This document shows, one piece after another, positions 33,001-44,884 of a DNA stretch of 64,000 bases. The translations under genes were made by a program, and so were the position numbers. The notes under the pieces are model-generated. The model was not told the origin of the DNA, did not search any database, and saw only the letters and a program-made list of their open reading frames with translations. The first letter of the stretch is position 1. Every line of letters starts with the position of its first letter. Origin of the DNA: Brevipalpus yothersi (Eukaryota > Arthropoda > Arachnida > Trombidiformes > Tenuipalpidae); the NCBI GenBank assembly GCA_003956705.1, contig QZCP01000556.1, forward strand, positions 248,001 through 312,000. The letters are read 5' to 3'.

Positions 33001-35716
33001 CATATCACCTATTTCCATGAAGTGTACATCATTACCGAGTTGATGTCAAGTGATTTACATAAGATAATCGTTTCTTCCCAGCCTTTGACCACTGATCACG
33101 TAAAGATATTCCTCTATCAAATTCTTCGAGGGCTCAAGTATCTTCATTCTGCCAATATTCTTCATCGAGATATCAAGCCTGGAAATCTTCTGGTCAATTC
33201 TAACTGCTTGCTCAAAGTAACTATAATACCATTTAGCATACTTCTCTCACACATTTTATCCTTTTCTCACTCGAGGGTCCAGAAATTAGTTTCATTTTTA
33301 CGAGAATTTTGCATATTTTTCAGTAAGGTGATAGATATGCATGTGGTCTAATTTCTTCTTTTTCGTAACTTGCACGATGTGTGAGTATTACTCGTTTTAT
33401 GACGCACTGAGCAATGATTTGGATCAACTGGATGGAATCCAGTAGTAAATCAGGCCACGAATGAGTTATCCGCGTGTCATTGCCAGCACGTCTCATTCCA
33501 TCAACATGTCTTGAATGGTAGGGAAAATGATGATGGTAGTAGTGATGCAATGCAACGGGTTGAGGAAAAACAAGAAGAAGAAGAAGTAGGAGAAGGAGAA
33601 GGCATAAATCGTTGGCATTGATTGTGATAAACGGAATCAGTTTAGATGAACAAAGAGAAGCTTTTTCAGGAAAAATTTCACAGAAAATGTTTCATTTAAT
33701 TTTAATATAATTGGCTTTACCAATAATCTATCCCATCTTTTTTCAAGATCTTTTCATTGAAATATTTCGGTGTTCATCCATTTTATTGCTACAACCTCTA
33801 TTACTACTACTTCCATTACTACTATTACTACCACTACAACAACTACCACAACTACTATATTTCCACCCATTTTCCCTCGTTTTTCCGATTCAACATGTTC
33901 TCCAGACGTGGGCTGGACCTACTTGCTTTTTTAAACATTCTGCTCCACCTCAATCATCGTGTCATCCTTCTCAACTATCACGGTGACAAGTCCTGTTCTA
34001 AGAGCATTCACCCGAAATGTGCATGTATCTACATGTATTCACTAGTAGTAGCTGGCAAGCGTGTGGTAGCTTTCTTTCCATCTTTTTGCCTGTGATAGTA
34101 AATGATGGTAGATGAGCGGGCAATGTTGTTGATCAAAGCTGGGCTGTATCAAAGAGAGCGGGTGAAAAAGAGCAAAGAAAGAAAGAGAGAGAGAAAGGAA
34201 AAACATTGATGTAAACAGAAAGTGATTCTTTGAGCACCTATCAAGTCGAAAAAAAAGTTTTTTTTTCAATTCATTTCTTGTTTTCTTATATTACCGTACG
34301 AAATCATTTGGGGAGGTCTATTGGATCCACAAATTTTTCCACAATGTGTTGATCTTCTTCTTTCAGGATATTATCTTACTATTTCCTTAACCAGTATTCT
34401 CATGTATTCCTATTTTCCCTTCCTTTTCTTATCTCTTTCTCTCTCTCTCTCTTCTTCTCCAAGATTTGTGATTTCGGCTTGGCAAGAGTCGTTGAACCTG
34501 ATTCATCGAAGCGTATGACACGAGAGGTTGTTACCCAATACTATAGAGCACCAGAATTGCTCATGGGAGCAACACACTATACTTTTGGTGTAGATATATG
34601 GTCAGTTGGATGTATATTCGCAGAACTTCTTTCCCGACGAATACTTTTTCAAGCCGATTCTCCTATACTTCAGGTATTAAAAATATTTGACATAATTCGA
34701 TTCTTCACCATTTGCGATTCATACTTGAAGATTACCCATCTGATCACCATTCTTCCTTCTCTCTTCCTCTCTTTGATCCATCAAATTCTTCCTCTCACAG
34801 TTGGAGCTGATCACTGATCTCTTGGGGTCCCCATCTCCTGGAGAAATGCGTTATGCATGTGAACCAGCAAAAAAATATTTACTAGCAAAACCACCCAAAA
34901 GTCCAGCTATTGATACTCTCTACACAATGTGGCCTCATGCTACTCATGAAGCGATACATTTATTGTGTCAGATGTTGGTTTTTAATGCGGTGAGTATTTT
35001 AATTGTATTTTGTTGTCGAGCGAGAAATAAAAGCGTTTTACCCTCGATCAACTTTGTGCAATCTCATCAAGATCCGTTTAATGTATTAGCTCACTTTTGA
35101 GGCTCATCCGATTCTTTTATCCAGTTTTTTCATCATACTGTTGAACTCAATTCAATATAACTCTTTCTCCATCCTAATAGGATCGAAGAATATCATGTGC
35201 GAACGCATTGTCACATCCTTACTTGGAAGAGGGTCGATTAAGATATCACTCATGCATGTGCCAGTGTTGCCATTCTGTTGGCGGAATTCGACGTTATTCT
35301 TCCGATCTCGAACCTTGTGCTCCCACCATTTTTGATGATGATTTTGAAAGAGGTCTTCACACAGTACAACAAGTCAGAGGTATGAGACGTTCGATCTTGG
35401 ACGATTTAATTATGACCCTGGTCGGTGATGGAAACGATCAACAGACATAACGGCTTGAGATTATTTATGTTTTTTATTATCTTTTCAGCAAAACTTCACA
35501 AAACCATATCAGAGAGATGTATATCTTGTAACCGTGTACCTCTCTGTATTAATCCAAATTCACCTTTTTTCAAAAATTTTGCAAGGTGAGTTGAAAGATA
35601 CACTGCACTCTTCGATCTTTGTCTAATTTGTTCTTTTCATCTTGCCTTCCATCTGATTCAGTTCCACTGTAGCTCATCCTTCTGAACTACCGCCTTCACC
35701 ACATCATTGGGAATGA
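25779..35716 (+). CDS. NLK: Nemo-like kinase (NLK/nemo)
   Basis: Exons: 25779-26041, 32838-33216, 34464-34673, 34801-34989, 35181-35379, 35489-35585 and 35662-35716 (stop TGA); phases agree throughout and give 463 aa. Known role: atypical MAPK-like Ser/Thr kinase acting in Wnt/TCF-LEF, TGF-beta and Notch signalling, nuclear and cytoplasmic. The short His/Asn-rich N-terminus replaces the long one in vertebrates. Landmarks: glycine loop RPIGYGAFGVVW (residues 77-88), VALKK lysine, LHRDIKPGNLL, CDFGLAR, the TxE-type activation segment MTREVVTQYYRAPE, DIWSVGCIFAELL, HPYLEEGRLRYH, RVPLCINP and the C-terminal STVAHPSELPPSP. Intron 1 is 6.8 kb and holds a nested opposite-strand gene. The ATG at 25779 was chosen; the frame is open further upstream but without an ATG. 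A damaged copy of exon 1 lies at 4085. Confidence 0.95.
29237..29974 (-). CDS. nested intronic gene: signal-anchored acidic/Gly/Asn-rich protein
   Basis: Single open frame of 245 codons on the strand opposite NLK, wholly inside NLK intron 1. It begins with a hydrophobic segment (MILFGLIVSAIIIALLHG) that could be a signal peptide or anchor. A segment with FNWTPRTFLGP, a Gly run, GSDFGGDDFGLNDYG, a basic patch (NKRKKPRSKWWSKFW) and an Asn/Asp/Glu-rich tail (NTNNNGENDEDEDN) follow. There are no cysteines. The family is not recognised. Its length, coherent composition and codon use argue for a real gene. It lies in the part of intron 1 (27038-31010) that is missing from copy A, so it was either lost there or gained here. 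Confidence 0.6.
   Translation of the reverse strand: MILFGLIVSAIIIALLHGRSNSVQARKNQPASSLMATNTAAAIGLEDYFNWTPRTFLGPLAMKTKGQQTGPSFGDPFGIFQGRTAHSGGGGGSHGIGSDFGGDDFGLNDYGNDNGENWVKAYTGPSGLDDWPTKNGKQSDEEEDGNGNDNRKNKRKKPRSKWWSKFWDKRQNNNNDGKPSDPENYGINPHGRYPGSVRAEVNSNTKTKTETTRPILGNMRKFFGRFWRGNGNTNNNGENDEDEDN
31011..31434 (+). repeat. copy B (right arm) of the NLK-region duplication
   Basis: Matches copy A from about 4896 to 5350, with shared stretches such as TGAAGTTAAGGTGTCAGTAT and TACACGGCGAAAGTGGTATT. It lies in NLK intron 1, about 3.97 kb beyond the end of the left arm. Copy A has an extra ~30 bp around 5222-5250. The rest of the intron, 31435-32837, is AT-rich with small CT runs and no supported gene. 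Confidence 0.85.
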
Positions 35717-37351
35717 TGATCGTATTTAGTAGTTCAATTAAATGCTTCCAAATTTCTTCCAACCTCAAACTAAATTGTCCAAGTATTCTCGATATCGAAC
35801 AATGGGAATAAGAGATCGACCACCACGCACCTTCCAGTCTTATTCGTGATAAAACATCAACCGTCCTGCATCGTTGATTGCATCCCTATTTTGCCCCTTT
35901 TGTCCATACACCAAAGTTTGGGATAATTCAAGGGAATCTTCTCGAGGACCAGTCATTCTCCAATGCCTTAGAATCTATCTATTTTTTAGCTTAATGAATC
36001 TCCTATTTTCATCTTCTATCTCTCTTTGTATTAGACCAAATTTCTCTTCCTTCTTTCTTCTCCAAACTCTATCCCCTTCCAGCTTTACTGAAAATATTTT
36101 CCTTCTTGAAACCTCAAACACCCTCTTTTAACGTGTAAAATCGTCAACTTTTGAGTCATTTCGATTTTCGATGACTGAGCAGCTCGTACTTCAAGCACCA
36201 TTTTGAGGTCTTCCAAATCATTTGGTGAAATTCGCTGTTCAAGAAAGATTCTAAAGAAAATGGCCCTGCAAAAGAAAGTCTATGCCTAAATACCTTTGTG
36301 AATTAGCCCTAAAGTTGAGCTAAAGAATAGATGTCATCAAATATTGTAATCAGAAAGAAATCTGATGCTGATTGATGTAGAACACGCTTTTATCTTTGAA
36401 TTTTTAGTTCCACTGCCTCACAGCCTGTTCCGTGATCTATTTGGCAGCTTTCTTGTCGATTTTAAGAAACATCAAAATTTCGCTTTCATTCCTACTTACT
36501 TTCACAATTGATTTCCATCACACTTTATTTGGAAGCTCATCTTTTATGATTTTCCTTCCTATCTTCTCTATAAAGTTGATTTTTCTTGTGCAAAACATAC
36601 AGCCGAGCCCATAAACATATTCACTTGAGTGAGTGCTTTCGTATCAATCTCATTGTAAACGGCTGTGTTAGATCACGACATCTTAGCAATGGTGGCGATG
36701 ATTTAGTGATAGTGGAGAAAGTTTTTTATTCATGCCATGCGATAAGGTTTTCCCAAGTTTTCTCTCTTATCTACCCTTGAAAAACACAACTACTAGGAAA
36801 CATAAGTTACAGCCGGCAAGTTACAATCCTTTTACATTAAGCTGTGGACACGAGTCGAAATTCGAATCGTCTGATAATGTATGAAATTGTTACCTCTAAA
36901 AAATACTGAACTCAGTACGGAAGAGTGATTACATAGAAAAAGGTTCACTCTGATTGGATATGGGAGAGGAGATAGCGGTTTTAGACAAGCCTAATCATCG
37001 GTTCAATATCGTCACTTTTTTTGTCGATTTGTGCTCTACGGGAAACGGATGATTGTTTCTCCTCTTTAATCTTTTTTGACTCCTCTGTTGTTTTCTTGTT
37101 TTTTTTCAAATCAATATCATTACATCCATCAAATTTCTTTGTCTACATGATTCATCAAGTTATTTTCCTGCTGTCATACTTGATTTGAAACATTTTGATC
37201 ACCTCTACACTATAAGTTTTACGTTCTTTGTATATTGACTGAAATAATTTTCTCACCTTCAATTGAAAAACGTGAACTGTGATCATCACTATCATTGTGA
37301 TCATTATTGTTGTCCACTAGATTGGATTAATCCTTCTACTTCCCATCTGCT
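35717..37351. other. intergenic
   Basis: 3' flank of NLK and 5' flank of the C2 protein; AT-rich. ORFs are short and unsupported. No repeat or RNA gene recognised. Confidence 0.5.
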
Positions 37352-38332
37352 ATGTCCAGTTCTTTCACCGATAATAAAAAACCATCGAACGTATCCAACG
37401 GTACTGATGGATCAACGGTATCAGGGCTGAAGCTCGGAGCTAGGAACAGTCACCTTTTGGTTGAATCTCATCAGAATAGTGGTCATCAAACCTCTGTGAT
37501 CATAATATTCTCAATATCAGCTGCATTTGTTCTGTGTTCACTAATTGCGCTGCTTGTTTGGAAGAGAACACGACAAAGATCACGAAAACTGAAGGAATTA
37601 AATTATCTTACTTGTGGCTCAAGTTTATCATCAACAGCCCATTTGGCTCAGGAAACCAAGCCAGATCACTCGATCGAATCTATTGAGCCAACCCTAGCAC
37701 TACCGGAATCAACATTATACTCTATGATGGAGGACTCAATTGCTGATTCTGACCACTATCCTTCTGATCAAAATTATTGTGGTACTGGAGGTGGAAGACA
37801 TTCGACCTATTTATCAGTCTGTGATATTGGTAGAGAGTACCGTGGACCGAAAAGTGGACCGGAAACAGCAGGAAAAATCAATTTTGTATTACACTACAGT
37901 TTTCAGCGGCAACAGTTGTCGGTGACATTAGTGTCTGCAAGTGATCTGCCGGCAAGTGAACGAAAAGGGTCAATAAATCCATTTGCCAAGATTGTATTAT
38001 TGCCGGAGACAGGTACAAAGTTTCACACCAAAGTTCATCGTAATAGTCATAATCCGATTTTCAATGAAAAATTCATATTATCAGCTCGCAAGGAAACTTT
38101 AGATGAAAGGTGCTTTCGAATCAGTATATGGGACTCCGATTGGTTTAATCGTAAATTTCTTGTCGGTCAAGTTGTGTACAATTTGGCAGAATCTGGAATC
38201 ACAAGCTACATATCCGAAGATGTGGCTACAGATGAAATCATATGTCCTCTGTCCCTGGTAAGTGAGCGCACATACCGATTATTTGAGACTCTTCGAGCAG
38301 ATTATGCTTTCGATGGTTATTCTCTACTGTGA
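37352..38332 (+). CDS. membrane protein with one synaptotagmin-like C2 domain
   Basis: 326-codon open frame. A short extracellular N-terminus with two N-glycosylation sites (N13, N16) is followed by a transmembrane helix (about 48-70), a basic stop-transfer KRTRQRSRK and a linker. One C2 domain follows (about 174-285: GKINFVLHYSF, VTLVSASDLP, KFHTKVHRNSHNPIFNEKF, ISIWDSDWF). Layout and motifs are those of synaptotagmin up to C2A. Compared with synaptotagmin-1 C2A, two aspartates of the first calcium loop are Glu and Asn (SERKGSINPF for LDMGGTSDPY) and the last of the third loop is lost, so calcium binding is doubtful. No C2B was found downstream. A perfect donor-like GTAAGTGAG lies within the frame at 38258, so the true gene could splice there to an unseen exon. 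Confidence 0.75.
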   Translation: MSSSFTDNKKPSNVSNGTDGSTVSGLKLGARNSHLLVESHQNSGHQTSVIIIFSISAAFVLCSLIALLVWKRTRQRSRKLKELNYLTCGSSLSSTAHLAQETKPDHSIESIEPTLALPESTLYSMMEDSIADSDHYPSDQNYCGTGGGRHSTYLSVCDIGREYRGPKSGPETAGKINFVLHYSFQRQQLSVTLVSASDLPASERKGSINPFAKIVLLPETGTKFHTKVHRNSHNPIFNEKFILSARKETLDERCFRISIWDSDWFNRKFLVGQVVYNLAESGITSYISEDVATDEIICPLSLVSERTYRLFETLRADYAFDGYSLL

Positions 38333-38357
38333 TCTGTGATCTGTGATCTGTGATCTG
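38330..38357. repeat. TGATCTG x4 tandem repeat
   Basis: Four copies of a 7-bp unit; the first three bases are the stop codon of the C2-protein frame. Confidence 0.9.
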
Positions 38358-40672
38358 ATGTACTCAATAGGATTCATCTATTCTCCAGAATTTCTCTGTG
38401 TGATTATTTATGTTCTTATTTTCTCTGAACCTAAAAAAAGATCTTGATAATGGGCTATGAAAAGTTATTTTGGAAAAAATATTGTTGATTTTTATTTTTT
38501 GTTTTTAATTTTGTTTCTCTTCTTTATTTCACAATAATTCATGATACTGGAAACAGAGTGATGGAAAAATTATGTAAGAGATAGGTTATAAAATCAAATA
38601 TTTCTCGAAAATAATTGATATGACAGTCAGCGGTGTGTTCGCAATTATCTCTACATGTGACATCCAGGGAAAATTTTTTCAATCTAATAAATCATTTTTC
38701 GGTATCATTTTCTTTCTTCTATCTCTATTTGATTTTCAATAAGATACTTTTGAGCATCTAGTTTCTAAGAGTTTCAGAAAAATTGAGGAGTAATTGTAAA
38801 AATCTTTCGAGAGCTCCCCTAATAGCTACTCTGTTGAAACTGAAGTATCGAACATGATCCATTTGATTATCAATGGGGTTTCTATCAGAACTTTGTTTTT
38901 ATCATTCCACCATAAATAAAATTCGTCAGTAGAGGAGTTCTCAGTGGCTGTACTATTCGATGATGATGTACTAACTGTAGGCAAAGTCTTCTGGTTAAAT
39001 ACGTATCAACAGGTATGTATTTTGAAAAATGATGAAGATCTCATTCTGAGCAATTAATAATTGACTCTCTCCAAAATTCAGAGTACCTTGAAGTTTCTCT
39101 GAAGATGGCCAAGTTGGTGGTAAAAAGAGTTCAATTCGCGAAGCTCATGCGACAGAGCATTTTGGCGACAATTTTCTTGTTCAAACCTACCTACATTACC
39201 TATTGATAGTGCGGCCAGTCTGATCAAACCAAGATCACTGCATTTGAATGCTGAGAATGATATTGGTTAAGTTAATATTGGCTCCTTCTATTATCTGAAT
39301 GGCTTCGATCAATAGTCGAAATGTTGAAGGAAAAGAAATTCCGATTGTGAAGTGGAATGCACTGTGTCCAATTATTATTCAGAAGAAATCAATACCGAAA
39401 AAAAATCATATCTATCACCATGAGATGCTGCTCGCTACCAAAAAAATCTCAATCATTTCTAGTGTCATGCCAGTAATTCTCGTCACCTTTACAATGGAGA
39501 GTTCATCACTATTCTCTAAGTTTTCAGACTAGAAACTGTCATTTTCATTCTTGACTGAACAATTCCTAGATTTAACGGAAATCTACCCTAATTTCTAATT
39601 TTAGTCTTGGATTAGTTGACCAAATTTGGAGCATTCTTTTGTCCATTTTCTCCGAAACAACTCTTGATGATCTCTTTGAACCATGTACGATCGAAATTTG
39701 AGGTGAAAATTAACTTTTTCGAATTGAGGAGAAATTCCTCTGGAACTGATAAATCTGATCGTAATCATTTATTCAGCGATCTCTTTTACTTTTAGGTTAT
39801 TTAATGTCGACTTAAACTAACTCGACTATTTTACATGTCAACAACTTTCGCCCACATCAACCCCCTTCTCTATCACTCCTCCTCTCTTTCTCTCTTCCAT
39901 GTTTTATCTACGATCTGAAACTTCATGTGCCTGCCAGGAGTAGGAAAACCTATTTGGATGAAAAATAGTAATCATCAGCTTCTTTTCTTTGCAATTAACA
40001 GTTCAATTATATTCAGATAGATTAAAAACCATTTTTCAGTCATGTCTTCCCACATTTTCTCCAACAATTGATTATCTACAAAATTAGGACAGGCATCTGA
40101 GATGCAAAGATATCTTGTTGAAACACAATTGTAAATACTTAAATTGATGGATTCACTTTCTATCGAGTTACTTGACATCCTGAGTCAAGTTTTTTAGTGG
40201 AAACTTTCCTGCTTGATAGTTTTGTATAACAAGAAAGCCCCCGATAGAGTATTTTTTTGCTGGCATAGGGTAACGTTCAGACTTTGAAAATAACTCATCA
40301 CTCCTAAATGCTGAACCACTGCCTGTGAAAGAAATTTTCGGACCAGCTTAATCGAAATGCCATTTGTAATCAATGATAATGCTTGGATATGTCCAATGCT
40401 TGAAATATTTTCCTTGTGCCTCATCCAAAAAAGTCGATTTTAACTGTATGACAATGACTTCACTATCTTCCGTGGCACCGTGTGGAAAGCTTACGATCTA
40501 AAATGCATTGTCTCCATATGATCTTTTCATTTATTCTCAGGGAAAACATCAACAAGAAGTACTGCATTAAAGTAACATTCAAACTTTTGCTACCATATTG
40601 TTATGATTATTCTTAATGAATTCTTTCTTTTTTGGCAAAAGAATTTGGCATTAAACACACCAAATTTCTGAA

Positions 40673-40738
<66 letters not shown>

Positions 40739-41409
40739 CTCAACTCTAACTGTGTCGTGCTCTTGATAACTGTTCCTTCATACCGAAGAAAGAATTAGTA
40801 TTAAGTACCCACATTAATTGGGTCGATACTGACTCAAACGCCTTAGAGCTGCCATAAGATGCTTCCAACCAAGTATTTGTCGATTATTTGAAACTTTTTG
40901 GGCTCCCAATTTTACGCTTTTGAGAAGACATAAATCTGCAACGAATATCTTGCTCTACAAAATAACACTAATAGGCAGTGAGTAAGCTTCCAATCGACCA
41001 TTCTGGGGGAAGAGAAAGAAAAGGGAAAAATGAGTTGGAGTGGATGAAGAGGAGCGATGCAAAGAATCCTGTGCACCCAGAGTTTGAGGGAGAAATTGAA
41101 AGGATGAGGATGCTGAGGCTAGATGCTCCGCGACGAATCCTCATCCCTAGAATCGAAATGATCCGCATCTCGGTGAAATGGAGGGAGAAGGAGTGAAGGT
41201 TGCCAGGAAACAATTGGAATCTGCATCAGCATCCGAATTTTCCATCATCTTTACCGAAAATTGATTGATTATGTTGTTTTATAATGTAATTCATCGAACT
41301 GAAAGGTTTCCATGATCAAAGTTTCATCAAAACTTCCGGAATATCATTCAAGCCTTGTTGTGTTGCGAATTCTATCAGCACTAGATTGATGAATTAATTT
41401 CCACATTCA
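38358..41409. other. intergenic
   Basis: Three kilobases without a supported gene. Contains AATAAA-type signals (38685, 38911), a long GA microsatellite and short ORFs on both strands lacking domain signatures. Checked for a synaptotagmin C2B; none seen. Confidence 0.5.
40676..40737. repeat. (GA)31 microsatellite
   Basis: About 62 bp of uninterrupted GA. Confidence 0.97.
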
Positions 41410-44400
41410 ATGATGATTATTCCACCGATGAGCAACCGTGCAATTAACCATATAAATCTGATTGCCTTGAATATTTCAACGATTATTGTCTTCACTTTCC
41501 AGATCGTTCAGCTTTGTGCTAATCCCGATATTCCCACCGGTCTCGCTGAATTTACCGATATTCATCGTGATACTCATGATTCCAACTTTTCCTCATCACT
41601 ATTTAAACATCATTGCAGTCCATGGATAGATCAAAGAATTCTTTTCAAGCTTCAACCAAAGCCAAAGAGATTAATGTGTCATTTTGATCAAAGTTCAGTT
41701 GTGATAGCTAAAAATCAAGATTCCAATCATGGTGTATCTCAAAAGGCTCTCAATCTTGCTGGTTCATCTTCAAATAGTAAGATGGCCAAAGAAAATGATA
41801 CTAATAATTTCCAGAAAGCTAGTAATGAACCTTTTTCACCGCACCCTGATGAAGCTGAATCATGGGGTTCAATTAGAAATCGTCCTCAAAAGATGAACGA
41901 TAATTTCAGTCCTCCTCTTTGCCATTATACAGCGGCTGAGAATAATCAAACTTTCAATGAGTTGCGAGAATATCTACAACTGATGAGAAGTTACAACATG
42001 GAGTGCCTTCCATTGAACAACGAATCTATACCTTCCATTTGCCAATATTCCAAGCCTAAAGATCGAATTGATCAGATCAAACGTTATTGTTTATCGTATT
42101 GTGACAAGTATACACTCTCCAATGTGCTCAGTGATGATTCATGGGCAAAATTGATGAGCAAAAATCAATCAGTTTGCATTGAAACTCTCCAAGAATTGCA
42201 TCTTCTTGACAAATTGGCAAGTGAAATTGTATGTAAATTCAATGACATACTATCAAGGTACCAATGTAGAGGATATTCTCGGAAAACTGATTGCGAACAG
42301 TGTAAGGTAGGTAATGCCGGCATAGTAAGAAACTTCGTAAGCTTTCCTCATGACATGATTGTGTGCGGATATTTTTCATGACACTGAGAAGAAATTTTCC
42401 CATCTTGATAAGTACAGTTTATTCTATAAAATTTCGACCATTGATTTCCAAAAAAATCAAGGCCTCTGTACTAACTGAGAAAATATCTGGAGTTTTTAAA
42501 GCCTGCTTAACGTGCTTAACATCGTCACTGATTGCCAGCACATTTATTGATTAGAGTTATCATTTGTTTCTTGAGACACTTTGGTAGAACTTTCTCTCAG
42601 CTCATAAAATAGCACGATAATCTCAATTCTCGTTTGATTGAAAAAAAAACTCATTAATACCAGAGCACAAATAGAGTAAATGAAGTTTTATACACTATTC
42701 CAAGCAAATTCATGAGAAACTGTATGTTTTTATGAAGCTTTCATGATCTCATAGAGATAAGTATCGCGAGTGAATCAGATGTTTGATCAAGTCAAGTTCG
42801 TGAGAGCATTTGTTCTCTCGTGACATGTCATACAGTAAAAAGAATTGTACTGTACTTAAGCTTTTTGATGGACAAAGAGTTGATTCATTTATTTATCTAG
42901 TAGATGTACTCAAGTGGGAGGCTGCTTTTTCCGAATGCTGAATATCATCATTTTTTTCCTTCCCCACTCTCAACATGATAGAAGACCCAGAGTCGATGAG
43001 CATATATTACATTAGTGATGCGCTCTAATTGACACAAATGGATGAAGAGAGACACGCAACCACCTGTATGCTTGAGAATGATTAGTTTGATCACAAGCAT
43101 CGATTGTAGACTATTTATATCGAAGACACATTCCATGTCTTTTGTAGCCTTCTGTCTTCTATCTCTATTTCAAAAATCTCATGTCCATCAATCACCACAC
43201 AATAACATGGAAAAAGTAAAAATTACCCAGAATGATAGAAGATTTGTAAATAATTCTCATTCACTCGAAGTTAACTCACTTTCGAAAGCTTACCGATACT
43301 CTGTTGGCATTTCAATATGAAATTATTCAAAGATTTCAATATGAAATCATTCAAAGATTTATAACTGATGATGGCTGTTGCAATAATAATTGTCAAGTTC
43401 TCATTAGCTTTGATGTGGCCAATCAAAATGTTATCCGTTTCAGTTGCGTCTGCTCGACAAAATCAGTCGTACATTTATTGATAAAAAGGATGAGGAGGAA
43501 TGAATGTTACAATGAGGCGAGTGAACAATATGAATTGTAGCGGTGAGAAATCTAGTCTTGAGTTGTGAAGGTTTTGTTAGCTCATTAAATTAGAATGGAT
43601 CTACATGGTAGATCAATTGAGTGAGGATCTCCGGAGAAGCTTGCTCAGCGAAGATTTCCACTAACCAAAGTGATTAGAAAACAGTTTCAAAGAGAACAAC
43701 AAGTGAGCTAACAAAATTCCTTCGATGACTACATTGATGATCAGCAAGAGGGCTGATCATAACACTTCACAATTAGATGAGAAAACTTAATTGCGATTCG
43801 AGAACCCATCCAGACCGTACATAATCGTCGATGTGAACTTTTTTTGATTTTCTACAGCTTCAATAATTGTAATAAATAGAAGAAGATCCATTTGTTAAGT
43901 TTCATCGAAGGCTCGAGAGAAATATACTGCTTCGATCCCATCGAATTGACATTGAATTTTCTTATCACATCTTTTCAGAAAGCCTATAAAGATTGGGTTT
44001 GCTCACTCACTTTACCATATTATCTTGATGGTTTCTACATTAAACCATGTCGCACATTTTGTGAAAAAGTGGAACAAAAATGTCCTCATCTCCATTCTGC
44101 GCTGACTTATGCTGGTGAGCCTGTTTTCATCTGTATAGGTGAGTTGAGCAATAAGTTGGGAATAGAACACCGACAGATTCACAGCTTGAGTAGATCCATA
44201 TTGATGTATATTGACTTTGAAATTTTTACAGATCCAGAGATTTCTTATTTTCAAAATTCAACAAATATTCCTTATGGAAGTCCTGACGAATGTTATCAGT
44301 CTTGTCATCTTACAAGTGGTACAAGAGAAGCAACGGATATGGAGACTGAGAGAGATAACAATTGCCCAGATCCTGAAAGCTTCATTCCAAGGCTTGCAAT

Positions 44401-44884
44401 GAAACATAGCAAGGAAGAGTTGCCTGATGAGCCTTCGAGTTATGAGTTGAATCAGTCGGAAAAAAGTCCAGAGGTTGCTCGTGTCGATGACACAGTGAAC
44501 AGTAATCACTTGATCGATGATGAGTTGGTAGTTGATTTACCGCACGAGCACCATGGAAAAATAGATTCACAATCTCTTAGCGAAGATCTCACCATCAACT
44601 TGACTACAATCATTGTCTCAGAGGCCAACGAAAGTGGTAGTTATGTTGGTGTAGGGTCAAGTGTTGTCAACAATGTTGGTGATATGAGGCCAGATCGAGG
44701 TCAAGATGGCAATGATAACCTGGTGACAGAATCTTCCCTGGATAACAGTATAAGCACCGGCAACGCAAACATGAATTGGATCCACCACAAAATTAAGCGA
44801 TCGACAAACGATAAACAAGCATCCGAATCGATCTCTTATTTGCCCATAGATGATGACGGAAGTGAAGATGAAGGAGGACGATAG
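41410..44884 (+). CDS. NALF/FAM155-like NALCN channel auxiliary factor
   Basis: Three exons, 41410-42306, 43979-44138 and 44232-44884 (stop TAG), encode 569 aa. The N-terminus has a hydrophobic signal or anchor segment (LIALNISTIIVFTFQIVQL). A Cys-rich domain follows. Its diagnostic part spans the exon 1/2 junction: CEQCKKAYKDWVCS, then IKPCRTFCEKVEQKCP, then YAGEPVFIC. This is the C-x-W-x-C / PC-x(3)-C-x(2)-V-x(3)-CP / YGG-x-P-x-FIC pattern remembered from FAM155A/B (NALF1/2) and C. elegans NLF-1. Known role: ER-resident or channel-associated factor for surface delivery and function of the sodium-leak channel NALCN. The C-terminal part (VANESGSY... onward) is acidic and disordered and looks lineage-specific. 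Intron 1 is 1.7 kb. The stop overlaps the antisense 3' end of the NCoR-like gene. Confidence 0.7.
43311..43360. repeat. 24-bp unit in tandem, two copies
   Basis: TTCAATATGAAATTATTCAA plus AGAT, repeated once with a single change (ATTATT/ATCATT), within intron 1 of the NALF-like gene. Confidence 0.9.

Noticed and set aside
38358..41409. C2B-encoding exon for the synaptotagmin-like protein
   Set aside because: No frame with C2 strand patterns was found; remaining ORFs are compositionally random.
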